From Marinobacterium lacunae (lineage in GTDB: Bacteria; Pseudomonadota; Gammaproteobacteria; Pseudomonadales; Balneatricaceae), in contig NZ_JMQN01000028.1 of assembly GCF_000705555.1 (NCBI RefSeq), forward strand, positions 29,089 through 93,088: a stretch of DNA of 64,000 nt, given 5' to 3'. The position numbers were made by a program, and so were the translations under genes. The notes beneath the pieces were generated by a model. It was not told where the DNA came from and did not search any database. It saw only the letters and a list, made by a program, of their open reading frames with translations. Of this stretch, positions 55,481 to 64,000 are shown in pieces (the stretch's first letter is position 1; every line of letters starts with the position of its first letter).

Positions 55481-58399
55481 ATGCAATCGGTAAACAGTCA
55501 TCCTAGCTTTCGTTTCCTACGTACTCAGAAGATCCACTCGCTCAATGTTGATGTTCAAGAGTTCGAACACATCGTAACCGGCGCCAAGCATTACCATATA
55601 GCGGCTGAACGTGACGAAAATGTGTTTCTGGTCGCATTTCGCACGGTTCCGGAAGATTCCACAGGGGTTGCGCATATCCTTGAGCACACAGCGCTGTGTG
55701 GCAGCGAACGGTATCCGGTACGCGATCCGTTCTTCATGATGACGCGTCGTTCGCTCAACACCTTCATGAACGCATTCACCAGTTCAGACTGGACCGCGTA
55801 TCCGTTTGCCAGCCAGAACCGCAAGGACTTTTTCAACCTGCTCGACGTGTATCTGGATGCCGCATTTTTCTCGCGTCTGGATCCGCTGGACTTCGCGCAG
55901 GAAGGACATCGTGTCGAATTTGCCGAGGCTGGCAATGCCGACTCTGAGCTGGTGTACAAGGGGGTAGTATTTAATGAGATGAAGGGGGCGATGAGCTCAC
56001 CTGTCTCGACGCTATGGCAAACCCTGACCCGGTATCTGTTCCCGACCACGACCTATCACCACAACAGCGGCGGCGAACCAAGCTGCATACCCGATCTCAG
56101 TTACGAAGAGCTGCTTGAGTTCTATCGTAGCCACTACCATCCCAGTAATGCCGTCTTCATGACATTTGGCGATATTGAGGCGGTCGAGTTGCAGGGCCGT
56201 TTCGAAGATTTGGCGCTGTCGCGTTTCGAGCGCAGCGATCACGAAATCCTCGTCGAAGATGAAAAACGCTATTTCGCACCTATACGTGTGGAAGAGGCGT
56301 ATGCACTGGACCAGGAGGATCTCGACAATCAGACTCATCATGTGCTGGGCTGGCTGCTGCCGAAGTCCATTGATCTGGACGAGCTGATGCGCGCGCACCT
56401 CTTGTCGCGTGTGCTGCTGGATAACTCAAGCTCTCCGCTACGGGCGGCACTGGAATCCAGCGACTTGGGCAGTGCGCCGTCACCTCTGTGCGGTTTGGAG
56501 GATTCCAACCGTGAGATGAGCTTCATGTGCGGTCTGGAGGGGAGCAACCCCGAGCAGGCGGCTGAGTTTGAGCGACTGGTTATCGATACTCTTGAGCAGG
56601 TTGCAAAGGACGGCGTACCACAGGAGATGGTCGAGGCGCAGCTGCACCAGCTGGAATTGAGCCAGCGCGAAATTACGGGCGACAGCTACCCGTTTGGTTT
56701 GCAGTTGATCCTCGGTGCGCTCTCGTCAGGCGTTCATCGAGGAGACCCTCTGGCGGCCTTGAATGTGGATGCGGCGCTTGAAAAATTGCGCGAGGCGATC
56801 AAGGATCCTGACTACATCCCTTCACTGGTACGCCGCTGGTTGCTGGATAACCCGCACCGTGTGCGTTTGACGCTGCGTCCGGACAATCAGTTGGCTTCTC
56901 TTCGTGATGCTGCCGAGGCTGCACGATTGGCCGAGATCAAGGCGGCCATGAGTGATGAGGAGAAAAACGCTGTTATCGAGCTTGCTGCCAAGCTTGAAGC
57001 GCGTCAGATGCAGTCCGACGATGAATCGATCCTTCCGCGTGTGACGTTGGAGGACGTTCCGACCGAGATGCATCTGCCTAAAGGTGAGTCCATGAGCCTG
57101 CCGAGGTTGGACGGCACTTGGTACTCTGCCGGTACCAATGGTTTGGTTTACCAACAGGTGATTATGGATCTTCCCAAGCTGAGCGAGGATGAGCTTGAGT
57201 TGATGCCGCTGTATACCCACTGCCTGACCGAACTTGGCTGCGGAGAGCGTGATTACCGACAGAATCAGGCCTATCAGAGCCAGATAACCGGTGGTTTCTC
57301 GGCCTATACCACAGTGCGCGGCCGTCCTGAGAACGAGCAGGATGTAACGGGCTATCTTGTGCTGTCGGGTAAGGCGCTGGTTGTAAACCGGGACGCATTG
57401 GCTGATCTGATGGTTGAAACGCTGGATCGGGCCCGATTCGATGAAACCAAGCGTTTGCGGGAAATCGTGTCGCAGATGCGTAGCCGCCGCGAGCAGTCAA
57501 TTACGGGGCAGGGCCATAGCATGGCGATGTTGGCAGCCTGCGCAGGATTCGCACCTTCCGCTCAGCTGGCACATAACTCGCGTGGTCTGGAAGGGGTGCG
57601 CCGCGTAAAGGCAATGGATCGCTCCCTGGAGGATGCTGCGGCGCTTGCGCAGCTATCCGAACGCCTGCAGCGCATACATGAACGAATGAAGGGCGCTCCG
57701 CGTCGTTTCCTCACCGTGGGCGAGGAGGAGTACAAGGCGTCATTGTCTCAGGCGGTTGAGATGCGTTGGGCCAGCGTGCCGGTGAGTGACTCATTCGAGC
57801 CTTTCTCTCTGCCTCAGACCCGTCAAGGCGTGAGTCAGGCCTGGTTGACCAGTACCCAGGTCAGCTTTTGTGCCAAGGCGTTTCCCACTGTAACGGTTGA
57901 TCATGCCGATGCAGCGCCGTTGACGGTGCTCGGTGAGTTCTTGCGGAACAACTATCTGCATCGTGCGATACGTGAGCAAGGTGGGGCGTATGGTGCCGGC
58001 GCCTCTCAGGATAGTGGTGATGCTGTATTTAGGTTCTTCTCGTATCGTGATCCGCGTATCACCGGTACGCTTGACGACTTTGACGCAGCTGCGCGGTGGA
58101 TCAACGAATCCGATATTGATCCGTTAAAGCTGGAAGAGGCGATACTCGGCGTGGTCAGCTCTATCGACAAGCCGGGCTCACCGGCGGGTGAGGCAAAGCA
58201 GACCTATCATGCCAGCCTTTTTGGTCGTACTCCGGAGCAGCGTCAGAAGTTTCGCAGCGAGGTACTGAGTGTTGGCATTGCTGACCTAAAGCGCGTCGCC
58301 GAGCTGTACCTCAAGCCTGAAAAGGCAAGCGTCGCGGTTGTGACCAGTGCCAAAGGTGCAGCGGCACTTCCCGATAGTTTCGAGCGTATCGAGATTTGA
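55481..58399 (+). CDS. M16 family metallopeptidase, presequence-protease (PreP)-like
   Basis: 972 residues, the size of single-chain PreP/M16C enzymes. The inverted zinc motif HILEH is at 65-69, with the distal Glu in GVVFNEMKGAMSSP (about 165). HTALCGSERYPVRDPFF after the motif is PreP-like. These enzymes close around and degrade free peptides. There is no signal peptide, so it is probably cytoplasmic. The C-terminal half keeps the RAIREQGGAYGAG substrate-binding segment. A hairpin follows the stop. Confidence 0.93.
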   Translation: MQSVNSHPSFRFLRTQKIHSLNVDVQEFEHIVTGAKHYHIAAERDENVFLVAFRTVPEDSTGVAHILEHTALCGSERYPVRDPFFMMTRRSLNTFMNAFTSSDWTAYPFASQNRKDFFNLLDVYLDAAFFSRLDPLDFAQEGHRVEFAEAGNADSELVYKGVVFNEMKGAMSSPVSTLWQTLTRYLFPTTTYHHNSGGEPSCIPDLSYEELLEFYRSHYHPSNAVFMTFGDIEAVELQGRFEDLALSRFERSDHEILVEDEKRYFAPIRVEEAYALDQEDLDNQTHHVLGWLLPKSIDLDELMRAHLLSRVLLDNSSSPLRAALESSDLGSAPSPLCGLEDSNREMSFMCGLEGSNPEQAAEFERLVIDTLEQVAKDGVPQEMVEAQLHQLELSQREITGDSYPFGLQLILGALSSGVHRGDPLAALNVDAALEKLREAIKDPDYIPSLVRRWLLDNPHRVRLTLRPDNQLASLRDAAEAARLAEIKAAMSDEEKNAVIELAAKLEARQMQSDDESILPRVTLEDVPTEMHLPKGESMSLPRLDGTWYSAGTNGLVYQQVIMDLPKLSEDELELMPLYTHCLTELGCGERDYRQNQAYQSQITGGFSAYTTVRGRPENEQDVTGYLVLSGKALVVNRDALADLMVETLDRARFDETKRLREIVSQMRSRREQSITGQGHSMAMLAACAGFAPSAQLAHNSRGLEGVRRVKAMDRSLEDAAALAQLSERLQRIHERMKGAPRRFLTVGEEEYKASLSQAVEMRWASVPVSDSFEPFSLPQTRQGVSQAWLTSTQVSFCAKAFPTVTVDHADAAPLTVLGEFLRNNYLHRAIREQGGAYGAGASQDSGDAVFRFFSYRDPRITGTLDDFDAAARWINESDIDPLKLEEAILGVVSSIDKPGSPAGEAKQTYHASLFGRTPEQRQKFRSEVLSVGIADLKRVAELYLKPEKASVAVVTSAKGAAALPDSFERIEI

Positions 58400-58420
58400 C
58401 CTAAGCCACTTTCGCTTTAT

Positions 58421-58452
58421 CACCGCCCCAATTTATTGGGGCGGTGTCGTTT
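58421..58452 (+). terminator. Hairpin after the M16 peptidase gene
   Basis: CACCGCCCCA (58421-58430), six-base loop, TGGGGCGGTG (58437-58446), then TCGTTT. The 10-bp stem ends 17 bp before the start of the transporter gene, so it may attenuate rather than end transcription. Confidence 0.6.
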
Positions 58453-58462
58453 GGAGCCTTCA

Positions 58463-59314
58463 TTGAATCACCCCATTTTCGCCGCTGCGCTTTTTGTCGT
58501 GCTGGCTGAGTCCATGCTCGTCGGTAGCGGATTGATCATCCGGCAGGTCAGCGATCATCTACCTACGCTGGTTATCGTCTTTATGCGTAACCTGATGGGG
58601 CTGCTCATCATGATGCCGGTTATTCTGCGTGCTGTCGGCCAATTGGCAACCGCTAACATCCATTTGCATTTGATGCGGGCGGTTGTCGGTATCGGTGCGA
58701 TGAGCTGTCTTTACTATTCATGGTCAGCATTGCCTTTGGGACAGGCGGCACTGCTGAAGCAAACCGCGCCGTTCTTTGTGCCGGTGATCGCTCACTGGTG
58801 GCTGGGCGAGGCTGTTCCGGGACGAGTCAAAATGGCATTGGCCGTGGGGTTTGCCGGAGTGGCGCTGATTCTCAATCCTCAGCAGGGTGTTATCGCATTC
58901 GGTGTGTTGGTGGCGTTGTGCGGTGCTGCCCTCAGCGCGCTAGCCAAGGTAACCGTTCGCAGGATGCATCTGACAGAACCGCCAAAACGCATCGTGTTCT
59001 ATTTTGCGCTTTTCGGGGCGCTCTTCTCCCTGCTGCCTGCTGCATTTAACTGGGTCACACCCAATGCAGTGGAACTCGTCTGGCTCTTTGGGCTGGGCAT
59101 TACGTCGACGCTCGCGCAGTTGGCGATGAGTCGGGCTTATACCATGGTGCCGGCGGCTCAGTTGGGGCCCTTTACCTACAGCTCGGTGGTGTTGGCAACG
59201 CTCATTGGTTGGTGGTTTTGGGATGAGACCATCGCAGTGATCACGGTGATCGGCATGCTGCTGGTTTTCGCTGGCGGGATGCTAACCTTAAACAGACCCG
59301 CGCCCAAAGCCTGA
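58463..59314 (+). CDS. DMT family transporter (EamA domains), TTG start
   Basis: 283 residues from a TTG at 58463; GGAG lies 6 bp before it, and no ATG precedes the first membrane helix. Ten hydrophobic segments in two EamA repeats; the typical FxRxxxG feature appears as VIVFMRNLMGLL (about 40). Substrate unknown: such proteins export amino acids, nucleotides or other metabolites. Followed after 31 bp by the sugar dehydrogenase gene. Confidence 0.85.
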   Translation: MNHPIFAAALFVVLAESMLVGSGLIIRQVSDHLPTLVIVFMRNLMGLLIMMPVILRAVGQLATANIHLHLMRAVVGIGAMSCLYYSWSALPLGQAALLKQTAPFFVPVIAHWWLGEAVPGRVKMALAVGFAGVALILNPQQGVIAFGVLVALCGAALSALAKVTVRRMHLTEPPKRIVFYFALFGALFSLLPAAFNWVTPNAVELVWLFGLGITSTLAQLAMSRAYTMVPAAQLGPFTYSSVVLATLIGWWFWDETIAVITVIGMLLVFAGGMLTLNRPAPKA

Positions 59315-59345
59315 AGCAGGCTGGCAATGTCCAAAAGGAGGTGTC

Positions 59346-60464
59346 ATGAAAAAGCAGGCAGCGCTTTGGCTGATGCTCACACTGTCGGTTGTCATGCCCA
59401 TTCGTGCCGAGGTGGTTTTCAAAGGTGAAAGCCAGGGGATGCCTTTTGAGGTGGAGGTGCTGGCAGAAAATCTGGGTGTTCCCTGGGGGATGACCTTCAT
59501 CGATGAACGCCAGATATTTTTTACCCGGCGCGAAGGTGGTGCGGGCCTGCTTGATCTGAAGACTTCAAAGGTCGTGTCCATTAAGGGTGTGCCTGAGGTG
59601 TCAGCCCGGGGGCAGGGTGGATTTCTCGATGTCATCGCGCTTAAGGATAAGAGCGGCACAGGTTGGCTTTACTTTACCTGGGTCAAACGCGTCGACGGTA
59701 AGGGTGTCACCGTGCTCTCACGTGCGCGATTACAGGGCAATACCCTGAGCGACTGGCAGGATCTTCTTGTCACGGACTCTGCCACCGATACCGAGCGGCA
59801 TTTCGGCAGTCGCATGGCGGTCGATAACGCCGGGCATATCTTTTTCTCCGTGGGTGACCGGGGGCATAGGCCCAATGGACAGGATCTAAGTACCCATGCC
59901 GGCAGCGTGCTGCGGCTCAATCTCGACGGTTCGGTGCCGGAGGACAATCCGTTTGTCGGCCGCGGGGATGCCCGATCGGAGATATGGAGTTATGGTCACC
60001 GTAATCCGCAAGGGTTGGCATGGGATGGTGTTGGGGTGAGGCTATGGGAGATCGAGCACGGTCCCCGCGGTGGCGACGAGATTAATCTCATACAGCCGGG
60101 GGGAAATTACGGCTGGCCGACACTGTCTTACGGCAAGGAGTATTGGGGGCCTATTGATGTGGGTGAAGGCACTGAGCGCGAGGGCATGGTATCGCCGGTC
60201 AAGGTATATGTGCCCTCAATTGCCCCCGGCAGTTTGCTTTACTACACGGGTGATGCCTTCCCCGCCTGGCGCGGGAATTTGATTGCCGGTGCCTTGAAAC
60301 TGACCCATCTGAACCGGGTAACGCTCGATGAAAAAGGCAAGGCGATATCAGAAGAGCGGTTGCTGGTATCGCTGGGTGAACGGATACGTGCGTTGATTCA
60401 GGGGCCTGAGGGTTGGCTGTACTTTTCCACCGATAGTGGAAAAATCATGCGACTCAAGCCCTAG
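59346..60464 (+). CDS. PQQ-dependent aldose dehydrogenase-type protein (soluble GDH/YliI family)
   Basis: 372 residues with a cleavable signal (MKKQAALWLMLTLSVVMPIRA). Six-bladed propeller motifs: LGVPWGMTFID (about 45), FSVGDRGHRPNGQDLSTHAGSVLRL (in parts), GHRNPQGLAWD and EHGPRGGDEINLI with GGNYGWP. These match the YliI/Asd branch of quinoprotein glucose dehydrogenases, periplasmic. Whether the host makes PQQ cannot be told here. RBS AAAGGAGG. Confidence 0.88.
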   Translation: MKKQAALWLMLTLSVVMPIRAEVVFKGESQGMPFEVEVLAENLGVPWGMTFIDERQIFFTRREGGAGLLDLKTSKVVSIKGVPEVSARGQGGFLDVIALKDKSGTGWLYFTWVKRVDGKGVTVLSRARLQGNTLSDWQDLLVTDSATDTERHFGSRMAVDNAGHIFFSVGDRGHRPNGQDLSTHAGSVLRLNLDGSVPEDNPFVGRGDARSEIWSYGHRNPQGLAWDGVGVRLWEIEHGPRGGDEINLIQPGGNYGWPTLSYGKEYWGPIDVGEGTEREGMVSPVKVYVPSIAPGSLLYYTGDAFPAWRGNLIAGALKLTHLNRVTLDEKGKAISEERLLVSLGERIRALIQGPEGWLYFSTDSGKIMRLKP

Positions 60465-60470
60465 AAGGGG

Positions 60471-61319
60471 TTAGCGGGCGCGCTGTTGTATGACCAGCGC
60501 TATACCGCCAAGGATTGCTGCGGACGCCAGTAAAAGGCGAAGGGTAACCGCTTCACCCAGCAACAGGACACCGGCGATCGCGGCGATAACCGGGGCGCTG
60601 AGTTGAATGGTTGCGGCGTTCGCTGCACTGATGTGCGGAAGAACGGCATACCAGATCAGATACCCGAGAGCTGAGGCGAGCGCCCCCGATGCTGTCGCCC
60701 AGAACATGCCGTACAGATCCAGATTCAGGCTGCCCGAAATCCAGCCCATAGCCGCCAGCGCAACCGCCATCGGTACTGCGCGGATGAAGTTTCCTGCTGT
60801 TGCCAGCGATGGATCGCCAGCGCCTCTTCCACGCAACGAATACACACCCCAAGCGATACCCGCACCGGCCATCAGGAGTGATGCCACCAACGGTGGCGCG
60901 GTCAGGCCCGGCAATACCAGCCCCACCAGCCCTGCAATAGCCAGCAATAAACCCGCCCATTTCAAAGCCGAGAAGCGCTCGCCACTGTAAAGGCCATAGC
61001 CGATCATGGTGGCCTGAACCGCTCCGAACAGAATCAGCGCACCGGTGCCGGCCGCCAGATCGATGTAGGCAAAGGAGAAGAGGGCCGCATAGGAGAACAG
61101 TGCAAGGGCTGAAGGCCAACTGCCGGCGTTATCGCGACGCCTGCCCTGCATGGATAGAATGAACCAGAGCATCAGTGCGCCGGAGATCAAACGCACGGCG
61201 GTAAATCCGGCAGCATCTATGTTGGTATCGCGCAGGGCCACGCGGCACAACAGAGAGTTGCTGGCGAATGCGATCATGGCAACGACGGTAAGCAGAGTCA
61301 GTCGGCCTAAGGGCATCAT
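60471..61319 (-). CDS. DMT family transporter (EamA domains)
   Basis: 282 residues, ten hydrophobic segments in two repeats (SLLCRVALRDTNIDAAGFTAVRLISGALML region and the second half LGYLIWYAVLPHISAANAATIQLSAPVIAAIAG, in parts). Only distantly like the transporter at 58463. Substrate unknown. Convergent with the sugar dehydrogenase, 6 bp apart. Confidence 0.88.
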   Translation of the reverse strand: MMPLGRLTLLTVVAMIAFASNSLLCRVALRDTNIDAAGFTAVRLISGALMLWFILSMQGRRRDNAGSWPSALALFSYAALFSFAYIDLAAGTGALILFGAVQATMIGYGLYSGERFSALKWAGLLLAIAGLVGLVLPGLTAPPLVASLLMAGAGIAWGVYSLRGRGAGDPSLATAGNFIRAVPMAVALAAMGWISGSLNLDLYGMFWATASGALASALGYLIWYAVLPHISAANAATIQLSAPVIAAIAGVLLLGEAVTLRLLLASAAILGGIALVIQQRAR

Positions 61320-61433
61320 GTAAACCTGATAATCCAGTTATTGTTTTTAGGGGACGCCCGCCAACCTAAGTTGGCAGGTCTTATCGGGATTGTTGCCCAG
61401 GCATGTACCAAGACAAGGCTACTTTGGTACCGG

Positions 61434-62192
61434 TTACTGGCCGAACACCTTCTTGAGTAGATCGGTGCTGCGTGCAAGCGGTTGTTCGCGGATCTTCTTC
61501 TCCTCTTCGGCGAGCATGAGGAACAGACCGTCCAGTGCCTTGGTTGTGACATGCTCGGTCAGATCCAGATTGAAGCTGCCAAGCAGTGGCAGCTGGGATT
61601 GTGCAGAGTCGGCAACCAGTTTGTAGGCGCTGGTAACACCGTATTCAGCCATGGACGCTTCGATACGGGGTTTGAATTTGGCGGCAAGTTTGTCGTAGGT
61701 TTTCGATTTGAAATATTCGGTTGCCGCGTCGTCGCCTCCGCTATAGAGACGTCGGGCATCGTCGATGGTCATTGCCTTGACGGCATCGACAAAAATTGGG
61801 GTCGCTTCGGTGACCGCATCTTCCGCCGCGCGGTTCATGCTCAGCTCAAAAGCGTCTACCTGGCTGCCAAGGCCTGCTTTTCTCAGCATGCCGCTGGCAG
61901 TATCGATATAGCCGGGCATCGGGATTCGAACGCTCGGGTTTCCAAAATAGCCATCTTTGGCGGCCAGGCCTTCGACTGCTCGCTGGGTGCCCACTTCGAG
62001 CGCTTCGCGCAGGCCTGCGGCGAGCGTGTCATTATCAAGATTAGTAGCACGTGAACTGTTACTCTGGGTGTTCGTGCTCTGTTTAAGCAACTCCTGCCCT
62101 TGATTGAGCAGGTCATTCCATCCTGCTTCGGTCTGGGTAGTCAGCAGCATAGCGCACAGAAAGGTGGTGGGCAGGGCGTAAGGGCGCGGCAT
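61434..62192 (-). CDS. DUF4197 protein, exported
   Basis: 252 residues with a signal peptide (MPRPYALPTTFLCAMLLTTQTEA). Typical DUF4197 segments: LREALEVGTQRAVEGLAAKDGYFGNPSVRIPMP (in parts), SMNRAAEDAVTEATPIFVDAVKAMTIDDARRLYSGGDDAATEYF and TTKALDGLFLMLAEEEKKIREQP. Function unknown. Divergent from the transglutaminase gene. Confidence 0.9.
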   Translation of the reverse strand: MPRPYALPTTFLCAMLLTTQTEAGWNDLLNQGQELLKQSTNTQSNSSRATNLDNDTLAAGLREALEVGTQRAVEGLAAKDGYFGNPSVRIPMPGYIDTASGMLRKAGLGSQVDAFELSMNRAAEDAVTEATPIFVDAVKAMTIDDARRLYSGGDDAATEYFKSKTYDKLAAKFKPRIEASMAEYGVTSAYKLVADSAQSQLPLLGSFNLDLTEHVTTKALDGLFLMLAEEEKKIREQPLARSTDLLKKVFGQ

Positions 62193-62279
62193 CGGTCACT
62201 CCATTGTCAGATAAAGGCGGGCTCTGGAAGTATAGTGAAATTCGTATCCAGAGCGTCAAAAAAGGTCGACAGAACTTCC

Positions 62280-63131
62280 ATGAAAACGTTCAACATCCGA
62301 CACAGTACCTGGTATGGCTTTAATGGCGAAGTGACACTTGAACCGCACCGGCTACGACTGAGACCCCGTGAGGACCACGATCTGCGCATCGCCAGCTCCC
62401 GTCTGGACATTTCACCCCAGCCTCAAGATGTGCGTTGGTATCGGGATGTCGAAAACAATTCAGTGGCCATTCTGACGTTCGATAAGCCCTGTACCGAACT
62501 CGAGATTCTAAGTGAAGTCCAGATACAGCAATACGATCAGGCGCCATTGGACTTTTTGGTCGAGGCGTATGCGGTCCACTATCCGTTTCGCTACACCGAC
62601 GATGACTACGAGGTATTAAGGCCCTTTGTTGAGCGTGGCGAGGTTTCCGATGCGCTCAGGAGCTGGGTAGGGCAGTTATGGCGCCAAGGCGAGACGATCC
62701 AGTCTTATACATTGCTCAAGCGTATCTGTAGCGCTATCAAAGAGCGGTTCGCTTATCAGGTCAGGGAGGAGCCCGGCGTTCAGAGCCCTGAGCAAACATT
62801 GAGCTTGGGCAGTGGTTCATGCCGTGATTTTGCTAATCTCTTCATGGCGGCTGCGAGGCACCTCGGGTTCGCGGCCCGCTTTGTCAGCGGTTACATGTTC
62901 GTGCCGCCCGGCCCTGAGTTGTTCGGTACTACCCATGCATGGGCTGAGGTGTATATCCCGGGAGCAGGATGGAAAGGGTTCGATCCCACTGGCGGCGAGC
63001 TTGTCGGGGCCGACCATATACCCGTTGCGGTCGCACGCAGTGCCGAATCCGTGCCGCCAGTTGAGGGGGCCTTTACCGGGCCTGAAGGTGCTCAACTCAA
63101 AGTGGGGGTGTGGGTTCGACTGCTCGACTGA
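62280..63131 (+). CDS. Transglutaminase-like cysteine protease-fold protein
   Basis: 283 residues from the ATG at 62280 (MKTFNIRHSTWYGFNGEVTLEPHRLRLRPRED, in parts, is the usual N-terminal beta domain). The triad is Cys181 in GSGSCRDFANL, His near 220 in THAWAEVY and Asp near 237 in FDPTGG. There is no signal peptide. Homologues occur beside peptide-modifying enzymes, but not here; substrate unknown. Confidence 0.9.
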   Translation: MKTFNIRHSTWYGFNGEVTLEPHRLRLRPREDHDLRIASSRLDISPQPQDVRWYRDVENNSVAILTFDKPCTELEILSEVQIQQYDQAPLDFLVEAYAVHYPFRYTDDDYEVLRPFVERGEVSDALRSWVGQLWRQGETIQSYTLLKRICSAIKERFAYQVREEPGVQSPEQTLSLGSGSCRDFANLFMAAARHLGFAARFVSGYMFVPPGPELFGTTHAWAEVYIPGAGWKGFDPTGGELVGADHIPVAVARSAESVPPVEGAFTGPEGAQLKVGVWVRLLD

Positions 63132-63140
63132 ACCCGATTG

Positions 63141-63911
63141 TTAGCGCCAGTTGATCCAGTAGCTGTATTCGATACGGTTGGAATTTTGTAGTGTTTGCTT
63201 AAACAACTCGCTCGGCTCAGCTGCGCACTGTACGCCGTTGAACTCCGCCTCGCTCCATCCGCTCATGGAATCGATATATTCGCGGCGGTAACCCCAGTTA
63301 CCACATGACAGTATGCTGTCATAGCCCGGCTCGCGCTGGCACACCACGCAGGTTTCGAATCCCACCTCAATATCCTGGCCCTCTATACCGAATCGACCCG
63401 ATACGAACGGGGTGTCATAGATCGCCACTGTCGAAGTTCTGACCGGGCGCCCACCCCAGGGCTTGTCCCGGTTGTCGACTGGCGTCAGGTGGGTGCCATG
63501 ACCGTATTCCAGTGGTTCATTATCGTAGAAGGGGCTGGAAAACTCATTAGGTACGTCTATCTGTACCGCTTTTTCGCCATCATAGAGTCGGGCTGTCGTA
63601 CGACGCACCTGCAACATGCGGTAGCGGCTACAGCTGGCGCTGTTTTGCCCCTTAATGTCACCGGTGGCGTTGGTGAAAAAGTGTATCTCCAGTCCTACGC
63701 CGGTTGCGTTATCGCCCGGGATATAACGGGCATCGGTACGGCCGGCGTGATACCACTCCTGAGAAAAAGCCAGTACGCCGACACTTTGCTCACGGTAGAG
63801 CACCGGACAGACTTTGCCTACATACAGGTCTTCGGCCCGTGTCGACGAAGGCAAGGACGAAAGAAGGCTGAGCGCAAGCAACAGGCCTGGATAAGCGGAA
63901 CCCTTGGTCAT
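63141..63911 (-). CDS. Exported protein of unknown function, cysteine-containing
   Basis: 256 residues from the ATG at 63911, which has AGAGGGA upstream; the first 29 codons of the longer frame are not protein-like. Signal MTKGSAYPGLLLALSLLSS…TRA. The mature part has six or more cysteines (KVCPVLY, SASCSRY, ETCVVCQ, LSCGNWG, VQCAAEP), probably disulfide-bonded. No family recognised. Three bp after it the last known gene ends, and the window stops 89 bp upstream of the start. Confidence 0.65.
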   Translation of the reverse strand: MTKGSAYPGLLLALSLLSSLPSSTRAEDLYVGKVCPVLYREQSVGVLAFSQEWYHAGRTDARYIPGDNATGVGLEIHFFTNATGDIKGQNSASCSRYRMLQVRRTTARLYDGEKAVQIDVPNEFSSPFYDNEPLEYGHGTHLTPVDNRDKPWGGRPVRTSTVAIYDTPFVSGRFGIEGQDIEVGFETCVVCQREPGYDSILSCGNWGYRREYIDSMSGWSEAEFNGVQCAAEPSELFKQTLQNSNRIEYSYWINWR

Positions 63912-64000
63912 GACCGTCCCTCTTGGCGGTTGAGGTGCGGTGAGCAGCATCCCGTTCAGTATAGACAGGGGGCGCGCTGCTAGGGAACATGTGAACAAGT

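Overview
The window looks like a contiguous chromosomal segment of a marine-type gammaproteobacterium. By eye it is moderately GC-rich. Nearly everything is core metabolism, translation, tRNA modification and protein turnover, and the local gene orders match known gammaproteobacterial ones (dedD-cvpA-purF; tig-clpP-clpX; nudJ-mnmA-hflD-purB; cspD / clpS-clpA / infA / aat-trxB / ftsK-lolA-rarA-crcB-serS). Two phasin genes and a long-type isocitrate lyase suggest a polyhydroxyalkanoate-storing, acetate or fatty-acid using organism. An Oceanospirillales-type host (Marinobacterium or a relative) is my inference; no rRNA or other taxonomic marker is present. I see no insertion sequence, prophage, integrase or CRISPR array.

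Layout. 1-2.3 kb: end of a SPOR-domain gene (dedD-like), cvpA, purF. 2.3-6.4 kb: thpR, dusC and a complete AMMECR1/MEMO/radical-SAM set (amrS, amrB, amrA). 6.4-10.2 kb: an IbpA-type small heat-shock gene with a ROSE-like RNA thermometer, a DUF2185 gene and acnB. 10.4-14.4 kb: a six-gene operon with its own promoter and terminator that I do not recognise as any described system. It encodes an unknown helical protein, a pseudo-receiver/winged-helix protein, a divergent roadblock protein, a canonical roadblock/LC7 protein, a stand-alone Aer-type PAS protein and a PhnD-like binding protein without a signal peptide. 14.4-21.5 kb: an M48 protease lipoprotein, miaE, lpxH, ppiB, glnS, a lipoprotein, cysS. 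21.6-25.9 kb: tRNA genes Arg-His-Leu-His, then tig-clpP-clpX. 25.9-30.5 kb: an HDOD regulator, a YlqF-type GTPase, a dual CDGSH protein, a HAD phosphatase, a DUF2892/Crp-Fnr pair. 30.7-36.6 kb: aceA with a long palindrome-rich upstream region, roxA, trmJ, purB. 36.6-40.5 kb: hflD, mnmA, nudJ, moaE, rluE, cspD. 40.7-46.1 kb: the N-degron proteolysis block (clpS, clpA, bpt, aat) with infA and trxB. 46.3-54 kb: ftsK, lolA, rarA, crcB, serS and a ubiquinone-type hydroxylase. 54-55.3 kb: two phasin genes with matching promoter/operator architecture. 55.5-64 kb: a PreP-like M16 peptidase, two DMT transporters, a PQQ-type sugar dehydrogenase, DUF4197, transglutaminase and an unknown exported protein.

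The strongest discoveries are (1) the 10.4-14.4 kb signalling operon; (2) a repeated 15-bp operator (TTGTGC-N3-GCACAA type) that flanks both phasin promoters with identical 61-bp spacing, with a weaker copy at the aceA promoter; and (3) the ROSE-like thermometer on the small heat-shock gene. All functional calls come from reading motifs and remembered family features; no database search was run.
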